From an uncultured bacterium (GTDB taxonomy: Bacteria; Fidelibacterota; Marinisomatia; Marinisomatales; UBA1611), in contig CALKMQ010000205.1 in the NCBI GenBank assembly GCA_938092125.1, positions 1 through 22,967 on the forward strand: 22,967 nt of DNA. Reading direction: 5' to 3'. Below the pieces are notes generated by a model. That model was not told where the DNA came from. It worked only from the letters and a program-made list of their open reading frames with translations, and did no database searches. Shown piece after piece: positions 8,771 through 15,401 of the stretch (position 1 is the first letter of the stretch; each line of letters begins with the position of its first letter). The position numbers and the translations under genes are program-made.

Positions 8771-9343
8771 ATGAAAAAATTAAATATAAATCTCAGCTTA
8801 CTAATTGGCATTATGTTTATTGCCGCTTTGACGAGGTTGTTACCCCATCCGCCAAATTTTTCACCTATTCTCGCAATCGGGATATTTGGGGCCGCTCATT
8901 TCACAAAAAAATGGCATGCATTATTTATCTCTATTTTTGCTATTTGGTTTAGTGATTTAATTATAAACAATTATATATATACAACTAGTCTAGAGTTTGT
9001 TTGGTTCTATAAAGGTTTTCAATGGCAGTATGGCTCTTATTTAAGCATTATTTTATTAAATATTTATGTTTTTAAAAATAATATATCATTATCCAAAACA
9101 TTTGGAACAGCTGTTGGATCAGGTGCTATTTTCTTTTTAGTATCCAATTTTGGTGTCTGGATTGGTAGCGGCATGTATTCTAAAAACCTAATTGGTCTGT
9201 TAGCCTGTTACACTGCTGGAATACCCTTTCTACAAAATACAATAATCAGCAATTTACTTTTCACAACTGTTCTGTTTGGGTCTTATTACCTTATCCAATC
9301 AAAATACTCATTTATCAAAAATAAGCAACTACAATATTCTTAA
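8771..9343 (+). CDS. DUF6580-family putative transport membrane protein
   Basis: A 190-residue integral membrane protein with about five helices. The N-terminal segment AALTRLLPHPPNFSPILAIG (18-37) with GIFGAAHF and the following FAIWFSDLIINN is the hallmark of the DUF6580 family, described as putative transport proteins resembling the S-components of energy-coupling uptake systems. The ligand is unknown. It starts at ATG and stands alone on the plus strand, 52 bp before the HIT gene, with which it may be co-transcribed. Confidence 0.85.
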   Translation: MKKLNINLSLLIGIMFIAALTRLLPHPPNFSPILAIGIFGAAHFTKKWHALFISIFAIWFSDLIINNYIYTTSLEFVWFYKGFQWQYGSYLSIILLNIYVFKNNISLSKTFGTAVGSGAIFFLVSNFGVWIGSGMYSKNLIGLLACYTAGIPFLQNTIISNLLFTTVLFGSYYLIQSKYSFIKNKQLQYS

Positions 9344-9395
9344 ATATTCCCCTCACAAAAATTTCTGATAAAAGCATTAACATAATCAGAGTTTC

Positions 9396-9737
9396 ATGAG
9401 TACCATATTTACAAAAATAATTAACAAAGAAATTCCTGCTGATATTTTATTTGAGAATGATGAAATATTAGCATTCAGGGATATAAACCCTCAAGCGCCA
9501 GTTCACTTTTTAGTCATTCCAAAAAAAGAGATTCAAACAATTAATGATATACAAGATGACGATAAAAATTTAATTGGAGAGCTATTCATCATTGCTAAAC
9601 AGCTAGCAAAAAAAGAGGGGATTTCAGAAAAAGGGTATCGAACAATATTTAACTGCAATGAACATGGCGCCCAAACCGTAAATCACATTCATTTACATGT
9701 TTTAGGCGGTAGACAAATGAAATGGCCACCTGGATAA
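9396..9737 (+). CDS. HIT-family nucleotide phosphoramidase (HinT-like)
   Basis: A 113-residue histidine-triad protein of the usual HinT length. Conserved landmarks are FTKIINKEIPADILFENDEI at the N-terminus, FRDINPQAPVHFLVIPKK at 27-44, and the triad HIHLHVL with His97, His99 (nucleophile) and His101. It would hydrolyse adenosine phosphoramidates, including aminoacyl-adenylate by-products, in the cytoplasm. It is convergent with cysS and separated from it by a single base, a compact arrangement. Confidence 0.95.
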   Translation: MSTIFTKIINKEIPADILFENDEILAFRDINPQAPVHFLVIPKKEIQTINDIQDDDKNLIGELFIIAKQLAKKEGISEKGYRTIFNCNEHGAQTVNHIHLHVLGGRQMKWPPG

Positions 9738-9738
9738 T

Positions 9739-11130
9739 TTAGGTTTTACGCCACTTTGTACCTTGAGGACTATCTTCGATTTCTATACCAAGTGCAGTTA
9801 ATTCATCTCTGATTTGATCAGACATTTTATAATTTTTTTCTAATCTATACTTATCCCTGTCCATTATTAATTTTTCAACTTCTTTTAAATCCTTACTATC
9901 CATCTCATTTTGATATCCAAGCCAATTCTCTGGTTTTTGATTTAAAAGCCCTAATAAACTTGCGCCACTCATGATTTGTGACAGCAACTCATTTTTTTGC
10001 TTGCCTTTAGCATGCTGAAAGTCATTAAAAAGAATATTTAATTTCCCAATAGCTTCTGGAGTATTTAGGTCATCGCATAAGGCTTTTATAATTTCTTTAG
10101 GCGGACTTACTGCCTCTTTTGATACCTCGCCATCAATTTGGTACAAAGTTCGATACATTTTGTCGAGCATTTTTTGTGATTGTAAAATTGATTTTTTTGA
10201 CCAATTCAATGGCTGCCGATAATGCGTTGATAGTAAAACAAGCCTCAGAACCTCACCATTGTACTTTTTAAGTAAGTCATTAATATATACAATATTACCC
10301 AATGACTTAGACATCTTATCTCCATCAAATTTAATCATACCATTATGTAACCAATATTTTGCATAATGATTAATATCTTCAATCTCTCCATGCGCTCCGC
10401 AAGACTGAGCCAGCTCGTTTTCATGATGCGGGAAAATTAGATCTTGCCCACCAGAATGGATATCGAATGGAACGCCTAAGGTTTTTTGCGACATTGCAGA
10501 ACATTCTAAATGCCAACCCGGACGCCCAAATCCCCACGGTGAATCCCAGCCTGGTTGTTCACTTGTACTTGGTTTCCATAAAATAAAATCAGCTGGATCA
10601 TTTTTATAAGAAGCTACTTCCACTCTACTACCATGCAATTGTTGATCTTTATCTCTTCCAGACAATTGACCATATTTTGGAAATGTTTTCACACTAAAAA
10701 GAACATGCCCCTCACTTATATAAGCGTGTCCGTTATCAACTAATTCTTTTATTTGAACTATCATTTCTTGAATGTGGTCTGTCGCTCTTGGTTGATGGTC
10801 AGGCTTAGCGACGCCTAGATCTTTTAAATTTTGGTTATATACATTTTCATATTTTTTTGTCAGTTCAGCTATGGGTACTTTTTGTTCAATCGATGTAGCA
10901 ATTATTTTATCATCTATGTCTGTTATGTTAGAAACATAGGTCACTTCTTTATATAACTGTTTAAGTAACCTAACTAAAATGTCGGAAACTAATGGTGGTC
11001 TAGCATTTCCAATATGCGCAAAATTATAAACAGTAGGACCACAGGTATATACCTTAACATGATCATTCTCAATTGGTGAAAAATCTTCTTTTCTATTTGT
11101 TAAAGAGTTGTATAATCTTAGTTGTGCCAT
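9739..11130 (-). CDS. cysS: Cysteinyl-tRNA synthetase
   Basis: A 463-residue class I aminoacyl-tRNA synthetase that charges tRNA-Cys. The signature HIGN (39-42) and KMSKS (272-276) are intact. The four zinc ligands that recognise cysteine are present at Cys30, Cys210, His235 and Glu239, matching the E. coli spacing. The C-terminal helical and anticodon-binding region ends at full length (SPQGTKWRKT). It starts at ATG and diverges from yidD. It is an essential housekeeping gene, so the region is core chromosome rather than a mobile island. Confidence 0.98.
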   Translation of the reverse strand: MAQLRLYNSLTNRKEDFSPIENDHVKVYTCGPTVYNFAHIGNARPPLVSDILVRLLKQLYKEVTYVSNITDIDDKIIATSIEQKVPIAELTKKYENVYNQNLKDLGVAKPDHQPRATDHIQEMIVQIKELVDNGHAYISEGHVLFSVKTFPKYGQLSGRDKDQQLHGSRVEVASYKNDPADFILWKPSTSEQPGWDSPWGFGRPGWHLECSAMSQKTLGVPFDIHSGGQDLIFPHHENELAQSCGAHGEIEDINHYAKYWLHNGMIKFDGDKMSKSLGNIVYINDLLKKYNGEVLRLVLLSTHYRQPLNWSKKSILQSQKMLDKMYRTLYQIDGEVSKEAVSPPKEIIKALCDDLNTPEAIGKLNILFNDFQHAKGKQKNELLSQIMSGASLLGLLNQKPENWLGYQNEMDSKDLKEVEKLIMDRDKYRLEKNYKMSDQIRDELTALGIEIEDSPQGTKWRKT

Positions 11131-11182
11131 AATTAAAAGTATTTTATTATATCTTTTTACAAAATTACGAGATTTTTAACAA

Positions 11183-11425
11183 ATGCTAAGTAAAGTATTT
11201 TCAAAACTATTTATTATGCCTATCCGCATATACCAATATACCCTGTCTCCTTTTTTAGGACAAAATTGTGCTCACCAGCCTACTTGCTCAAACTATGCGA
11301 TAGGAGCAATTAATGAGTGGGGTGTTTTTTTTGGATTATGGCTCGCTATAAAAAGAGTCATTCGATGTAATCCTTGGTGGGGAACTCACGGACATGATCC
11401 TGTACCACTAAAAGAACAAAATTAA
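11183..11425 (+). CDS. yidD: Membrane protein insertion efficiency factor YidD
   Basis: An 80-residue YidD protein. The diagnostic core YQYTLSPFLGQNCAHQPTCS (18-37) followed by NYA is present; the usual family form is GxxCRFxPTCSxYA. The C-terminal RVIRCNPWWGTHGHDPVP is also standard. YidD helps YidC-dependent insertion of inner-membrane proteins at the cytoplasmic face. In many bacteria the gene sits between rnpA and yidC; here it stands apart, divergent from cysS. Its stop overlaps the stop of the DoxX-like gene on the other strand: both TAA codons read from the same TTAA palindrome at 11422-11425. Confidence 0.95.
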   Translation: MLSKVFSKLFIMPIRIYQYTLSPFLGQNCAHQPTCSNYAIGAINEWGVFFGLWLAIKRVIRCNPWWGTHGHDPVPLKEQN

Positions 11426-11793
11426 TTTATTTTTGAATGCCAATATGCAATACCAATAAAAATAAATTGAATTGGAAGTCTAGCCCAAGCAATAGTTGCA
11501 GAAATATCCATAGCAGCACCATTTGTTTGAGCTAAATATATATTAGCAGGATAAACAGCGACTAGGAGCATTATAAGGCCCCATCCAGCTAGAAATCGTG
11601 TTTTTTTATATATTAACATTGTTCCAAATAATATTTCAAAAAAACCACTAATGTATACAAGCGCCAATTTATAAGGAAGTACCGGAGGGATAATTTGTAA
11701 GTATAAAAAAGGGTTTGTGAAATGTGAAATACCTACTGAAACATAGAATACACTCATTATTACTACACTTATAAATTTTAAATCAAGTTTCAT
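11422..11793 (-). CDS. DoxX-like integral membrane protein
   Basis: A 123-residue protein with four predicted membrane helices. The pattern VFYVSVGISHFTNPFLYLQI (residues 16-35), then SGFFEILFGTMLIYKKTRFLAG and a final helix ending IGIAYWHSKIN, matches the DoxX/MauE-like small membrane family, whose members are tied to thiosulphate-quinone oxidoreductase or thiol redox balance. The function here is only an inference from the fold. It starts at ATG. Its stop codon is interleaved with that of yidD on the opposite strand. Confidence 0.75.
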   Translation of the reverse strand: MKLDLKFISVVIMSVFYVSVGISHFTNPFLYLQIIPPVLPYKLALVYISGFFEILFGTMLIYKKTRFLAGWGLIMLLVAVYPANIYLAQTNGAAMDISATIAWARLPIQFIFIGIAYWHSKIN

Positions 11794-11830
11794 GACATAG
11801 ATACTATGTTTATTTGATGATAAAAAAAAA

Positions 11831-11852
11831 GCCTCGTTACCGAGGCTTTTTT
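11831..11852 (-). terminator. Intrinsic terminator of the outer-membrane barrel gene
   Basis: The stem GCCTCG/CGAGGC with a four-base loop (TTAC) is flanked by A and T tracts on both sides, so it can end transcription in either direction. It lies 19 bp past the stop codon of the minus-strand barrel gene (11871) and separates it from the DoxX-like gene. It is the clearest intrinsic terminator in the window. Confidence 0.85.
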
Positions 11853-11870
11853 AAAGAAAATAACTTTTAA

Positions 11871-12473
11871 TTAGAAATTATATCCTAAATTAAAAACCAA
11901 ACCATTAAACTTATTAATATCATCAAATTCTGCTAATCCGACGTAATAAGCACAATTAACACCAACTTGTTCGGTAATTGCAAAACCACCACCAAGCATA
12001 ATACCAAAATCAGGTTCGCCTTCGATGTCTTCAAGATCTGTATCGTCACCATCAATTGTTACCTTACCGCCTAAACAAGTTCCAACCAAGAATCCAGCTT
12101 GGAGAATTGCTCTATCACTAACTGGGTAAGGCACAGTGGCCCAGAAGTCAAGCATATCTATTTGATAATCTGCTTCAACCGCATAATTACCAGTAGCTTT
12201 ATATGTATAACCCCTGGGGTGGTAACCAAAACCAACTATTAATGGCACAGGCCCGAGCATTAAACCCTTGCTCACTCCGATATTTGGCAATACTAATCGA
12301 GACTCTAGATTGGTCCCATCTGGCAAATCATCTACAGCTGTTGCATTCCCAAATGCGCCACCTACATAGACTCCCCAACCTGGAAGGCTGGGTTCTTTTT
12401 CTACATTCATTGTAGAATCTTGCGCTACAACTAACGTTGCAAATGCAAGAAACATTTTTAGTATGTGTTTCAT
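11871..12473 (-). CDS. Small outer-membrane beta-barrel protein
   Basis: A 200-residue protein with a signal peptide (MKHILKMFLAFATLVVAQ) and alternating hydrophobic/polar strands with aromatic girdles: GWGVYVGGAFG, PLIVGFGYHPRGYTY, AILQAGFLVGTCLGG and FGIMLGGGFAI, ending FNLGYNF. The terminal Phe is the usual outer-membrane insertion signal. Size and strand count suggest an eight-stranded barrel; the substrate is unknown. The start ATG has AAAAAAGG with a 7-nt spacer. A Fur-box-like palindrome overlaps its likely promoter (12528-12546) and an intrinsic terminator follows, so it looks like a single-gene, possibly iron-regulated transcript. Confidence 0.75.
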   Translation of the reverse strand: MKHILKMFLAFATLVVAQDSTMNVEKEPSLPGWGVYVGGAFGNATAVDDLPDGTNLESRLVLPNIGVSKGLMLGPVPLIVGFGYHPRGYTYKATGNYAVEADYQIDMLDFWATVPYPVSDRAILQAGFLVGTCLGGKVTIDGDDTDLEDIEGEPDFGIMLGGGFAITEQVGVNCAYYVGLAEFDDINKFNGLVFNLGYNF

Positions 12474-12507
12474 TATTTTTCCTTTTTTATATAGATATTA
12501 ATTTATT

Positions 12508-12535
12508 TATATACAGATTTTAAATTTAATGAGAA
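12508..12535 (-). promoter_or_regulatory. Candidate promoter of the barrel gene
   Basis: On the minus strand, TTCTCA (-35-like, 12530-12535) is followed after 16 bp by TATATA (-10-like, 12508-12513), placing transcription start about 25-30 bp before the ATG. The -35 lies inside the Fur-like palindrome. The hexamers are imperfect. Confidence 0.3.
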
Positions 12536-12546
12536 CTATTCTCATT
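12528..12546. promoter_or_regulatory. Fur-box-like operator
   Basis: AATGAGAACTATTCTCATT is a 9-1-9 inverted repeat with one mismatch. The core TGAGAAC-T-ATTCTCA has the 7-1-7 layout of a Fur box (TGAGAAT-n-ATTCTCA variant of TGATAAT-n-ATTATCA). It is centred 64 bp upstream of the barrel gene's ATG and overlaps its candidate -35, the expected place for iron-dependent repression. Confidence 0.5.
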
Positions 12547-12586
12547 AAACAAATTAAATATCCAAACTGTTTTTAAGGGAATAGAT

Positions 12587-13258
12587 CTATTTGAGAAATA
12601 ATACTTTCCGTATTAATTCTAACCTACTATTCTGGTAAAAATAAATAAAATAAATACCAGCTGTAACAGCTTGGCCAAAATCATTACTGCCATCCCAAAA
12701 GATCACACCGTCCGTTTGATTATGAACTTCTATCGTCCTAACTCTTTCTCCAAGTAAGTTTAAAATAGCTATATTTTCTACAAAAATATTTTCACTTCTA
12801 ATTGATATTTTTAGAATATTATTAAATGGATTTGGAGATGTACTTACAACTATTCTATCACTAAGACTTTTTAAATCTATCAACAAGTTTGGTCCTTGAG
12901 CACCCTCATTAATCCAGTTATAAATTGTTATCTGTTGACTAATTGGTAAGGGGTCTGCATTCTTAGGCATTCGGCAACATATAGGTTCATTTGGAACGAC
13001 AACTGAATCACGTAATAAAACCCGGTAGAGCAAACTACTATCCGCATTAAATGGAACCACGACTGGCCCATTATTACTATCACCTTCAATTAATCTTTCA
13101 TATGAATCTAGCTCAAGTACTCCAGACCCGTAGGTACCTGAATGACAAGAAACACAATGATTATTAAAAATCGGCTGTACGTTAAAAAGATAATCAATTT
13201 CACCAAAGAGAACGTTGGCAAGAAATATTAAATATACACACCTTTTAAAGGTATTTAT
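12587..13258 (-). CDS. Cytochrome c (PSCyt1-like) protein with C-terminal sorting domain, ATA start
   Basis: A 223-residue secreted protein read from an ATA codon at 13258. A signal peptide (NTFKRCVYLIFLANVLFG) comes first. The haem c site CVSCH (35-39) follows, then GVLELDSYERL, then a probable axial Met97 in CRMP, then PLPISQQITIYNWINEGA; this order is that of PSCyt1-type cytochrome domains. From about residue 140, SPNPFN through AGIYFIYF to KVLFLK is the FCB-type C-terminal sorting/FlgD-like module. The first canonical start in frame (GTG, 13060) falls after the haem site and would remove the signal peptide, so it cannot be correct. GAGGTG (13264-13269) sits 5 nt before ATA, and a TAA closes the frame upstream. 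It either initiates at AUA or has lost its ATG. It follows the Bax inhibitor gene by 10 bp. Confidence 0.78.
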   Translation of the reverse strand: MNTFKRCVYLIFLANVLFGEIDYLFNVQPIFNNHCVSCHSGTYGSGVLELDSYERLIEGDSNNGPVVVPFNADSSLLYRVLLRDSVVVPNEPICCRMPKNADPLPISQQITIYNWINEGAQGPNLLIDLKSLSDRIVVSTSPNPFNNILKISIRSENIFVENIAILNLLGERVRTIEVHNQTDGVIFWDGSNDFGQAVTAGIYFIYFYQNSRLELIRKVLFLK

Positions 13259-13268
13259 AAAGGCACCT

Positions 13269-14015
13269 CTATCTTCTACTATTTAATTTAGAGAGAAGCC
13301 TCAAAATTTCAATATATAACCAAATAAGTGTGACTAATAATCCAAACGTTGCATACCATTCCATATATTTGGGTGCACCCATTTCAGCACCTTCTTCAAT
13401 AAAATCAAAATCAAGAACAAGGTTTAATGCTGCTATAACAACGACACCTAGACTAAAAACAATTCCCATTGTACTGTTACTGTGAATAACACCTATGCCA
13501 GAACCAAAAAAGCTCATAATAAAATTTATCAAATACAAAACTCCTATGGCCCCTGTCGCAGCAAAAACGCCTAATTTAAAATTTTCAGTAGCTTTTATTA
13601 AACCCGAAGAATAGGCAAGTAATAATGAACCAAGCGTACCAAAAGTAAGAAAAATTGCTTGAACTGCTATTCCGGGATATTGCATTTCAAAAACTCTAGA
13701 AATAAAACCAAGAAATAAGCCCTGCATGATAGCATAAATAGGAACAGTTATGTATGCAATTGTTGGTTTAAAAATAGTAACAAATGCTAAGATCAGGCCA
13801 ACGATAGAACCGGTTATTGCCAAACCAGATAATTCTGGGTTCGACCAAGTAAATGAAGCGCCAAAAATCAATAGCAAAAGAGAGAATCCAGTTTTGTTCA
13901 CAACACCATTTATTGTCATGGCCTTTTCATTAGAGATTGAATCAGCCATTGATTTTTTAAAAGTTTCTGATTGCAATGCTGGGTTAGCAGTCCTCATTGA
14001 TAAATGCCTACTCAT
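13269..14015 (-). CDS. Bax inhibitor-1/YccA family membrane protein
   Basis: A 248-residue protein with seven predicted helices. The N-terminal RTANPALQSETF followed by MTINGVVNKTGFSLLLLIFG is diagnostic of the bacterial Bax-inhibitor-1-like family (BaxI_1). The C-terminal DFDFIEEGAEMGAPKYMEWY carries the acidic residues that form the pH-sensing di-aspartyl/calcium-leak site in relatives. It is probably an inner-membrane ion-leak protein. The start ATG is preceded by GAGGAG about 10 nt upstream, and its first 8 bases overlap the end of a 43-codon ORF. It is followed by the cytochrome/sorting-domain gene at 10 bp. Confidence 0.93.
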   Translation of the reverse strand: MSRHLSMRTANPALQSETFKKSMADSISNEKAMTINGVVNKTGFSLLLLIFGASFTWSNPELSGLAITGSIVGLILAFVTIFKPTIAYITVPIYAIMQGLFLGFISRVFEMQYPGIAVQAIFLTFGTLGSLLLAYSSGLIKATENFKLGVFAATGAIGVLYLINFIMSFFGSGIGVIHSNSTMGIVFSLGVVVIAALNLVLDFDFIEEGAEMGAPKYMEWYATFGLLVTLIWLYIEILRLLSKLNSRR

Positions 14016-14139
14016 TTTCTTTTGTCTCCTCTATTCTTATCCATGGTTTTTTATTGCCTTTATTCTTTATTGAAATTTTTAATAAACTAGCTAATGCTAA
14101 TATTATTATTGGTAACCATAGGTAAAAAATAAAATCCAT
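14008..14139 (-). CDS. 43-residue single-helix membrane peptide overlapping Bax inhibitor gene
   Basis: The ORF from ATG at 14139 encodes MDFIFYLWLPIIILALASLL (1-20), a clear membrane helix, followed by a basic and then acidic tail (KNKGNKKPW, then EETKENE). Its TAG stop (14008-14010) overlaps the Bax inhibitor ATG by 8 bases, and that gene's Shine-Dalgarno (GAGGAG) lies inside this ORF, the usual sign of translational coupling. The hydrophobic-then-charged design is protein-like. I know no family for it. It could be a small accessory subunit, or a coincidental leader ORF. Confidence 0.5.
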   Translation of the reverse strand: MDFIFYLWLPIIILALASLLKISIKNKGNKKPWIRIEETKENE

Positions 14140-14166
14140 TATTAATATTAAAAAATAAAATCCATT
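14123..14166. repeat. Two 18-bp direct repeats covering the small peptide's start
   Basis: TAAAAAATAAAATCCATT occurs at 14123-14140 and again at 14149-14166 (26-bp period, exact). On the minus strand each copy reads ATGGATTTTATTTTTTA. The downstream copy opens the 43-codon ORF; the upstream copy gives a 5-codon ORF ending in TAA, so the initiation region appears duplicated. Confidence 0.8.
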
Positions 14167-14189
14167 TAATTTAAACCTTACACATATAA

Positions 14190-14909
14190 TTATAAAAACA
14201 ACAATATTGTAGATAAAAAAACGGAAGTAATAACAAATATTTTGTAAGGCTTTTCCGGGATTTTTTTAACAATCCATACTCCTATTAATGCACCAGCTAA
14301 AATTAAAGGAAACAACATTATATCGAACATAAAAATATCGAGATATATTGTTTTCCAAAAAATAATGTGAAATGGAACTTTTATAATATTTACAAATAGA
14401 AAAAACCAAGCAGCAGTGCCAATAAATTTATTTTTCTCAAAACCCATCGATAAAAAATATATTGACATAATTGGACCAGCAGCATTTCCAACCATTGTGA
14501 TAAATCCGCCTAAGAACCCTACCAGTATCGACAATGATTTATTTCTTTTGACATCTATTTTTATGAAGGTCATTAAAGCACCTGAAATTATTATGGCACC
14601 AAGCAATATCTGAAAATGTATGTCTGAGATTTTATCTCCAATGTAAACACCAATTAAAATACCCACCAGAGCACTAGGCATTAGTTGTATAATTTTTTTT
14701 AATTCAGCATGTCTGTGATAATACCAGACTCCAAAAAAATCTGCCATTATAAGCAAAAGTAATAAAATGCCAGTTGAAGATTTTGGTCCAAATATATTGG
14801 CAAGGATAGGCACAACAACCATCCCAAGTCCACCTAATCCTGTTTTTGCCATTCCAACACCAATCGCACACAAAGCTATTAGTAAAAGCTCAAAAGACGT
14901 CAAACCCAA
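14190..14909 (-). CDS. TauE/SafE-family sulfite exporter-like permease
   Basis: A 239-residue protein with about eight membrane helices in two halves. The N-terminal LCAIGVGMAKTGLGGLGMVV is the TauE/SafE signature, and the second half contains GFLGGFITMVGNAAGPIMSI, the matching repeat motif. The family moves organic or inorganic sulfur anions such as sulfoacetate, sulfite or thiosulfate across the inner membrane; specificity cannot be told. It starts at ATG (14909) and is preceded by the long intergenic region, so it is likely first in the run TauE, small peptide, Bax inhibitor, cytochrome/sorting protein. Confidence 0.92.
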   Translation of the reverse strand: MGLTSFELLLIALCAIGVGMAKTGLGGLGMVVVPILANIFGPKSSTGILLLLLIMADFFGVWYYHRHAELKKIIQLMPSALVGILIGVYIGDKISDIHFQILLGAIIISGALMTFIKIDVKRNKSLSILVGFLGGFITMVGNAAGPIMSIYFLSMGFEKNKFIGTAAWFFLFVNIIKVPFHIIFWKTIYLDIFMFDIMLFPLILAGALIGVWIVKKIPEKPYKIFVITSVFLSTILLFL

Positions 14910-15401
14910 AGAATTGTAAATAGTAAAAATAAGAACTACCTGTCAATATGATGAATCAAATTAGTTTTTAAGAAATCAATTAGTGGAATGATGATTTGTG
15001 AAAAATCATTTCTTTTATAATCATGATATAAAATATAGTGAAGGAATATTAAGTGTACACTATTTAATAAAAAAGCTTACAAAAAGATTTGCCCCTCCAT
15101 ATTTTAGAACACAAGAAGGAGGTAGAATACTCTACTCATTGATTAGAGGGGCAACAGAAAACGACAGAAGGAGTATTTCTATCATGACTGATATCTTATA
15201 ACTTTAAAAAAACAAATCTAATTTAAAGTATTACTTATTAAAACTTTAAATTTTTAATATTTAATACGATAATAAATTAATATTTAATTAATCCTATTGT
15301 CAACAACATATTATTTAATTTCTTAATTAAATAAAATAACTTCATTAAGTTAGGATTATTTTTCTAGTTAAAATCTGTCTAAAACAAAACATTAAAATTT
15401 T
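14910..15401. other. 492-bp AT-rich intergenic region
   Basis: It separates the divergent TauE and selenoprotein genes. I accept no protein gene here: a 67-codon GTG ORF at 14998-15201 has no recognisable content or ribosome site. It holds the nested inverted repeat at 15089-15154 and a longer-range repeat TAATCCTA (15289-15296)/TAGGATTA (15351-15358) with a 54-bp spacer, which would lie in the leader or promoter of the selenoprotein gene. The 15200-15400 part is exceptionally A/T-rich, and I cannot choose one promoter in it. Confidence 0.7.
15089..15154. other. Nested inverted repeat, candidate structured RNA
   Basis: TTGCCCCTC (15089-15097) pairs perfectly with GAGGGGCAA (15146-15154), unusually G/C-rich for this gap. 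Inside sits a second hairpin, GTAGA-ATAC-TCTAC (15122-15135). The left arm's CCTCC (15094-15098) can instead pair with GGAGG (15118-15122), part of a consensus ribosome-binding AAGGAGGT, so two exclusive folds exist. No clear ORF follows that site. It could act in the TauE leader (minus) or in a plus-strand transcript. Confidence 0.4.

Noticed and set aside
12587..13060. GTG-started 157-codon version of the sorting-domain protein
   Set aside because: It drops the signal peptide and CVSCH haem motif that lie in the same frame just upstream.
14998..15201. 67-codon ORF on the plus strand
   Set aside because: No recognisable family, no ribosome site before its GTG, and it runs through the nested inverted repeat; better explained as noncoding structured DNA.
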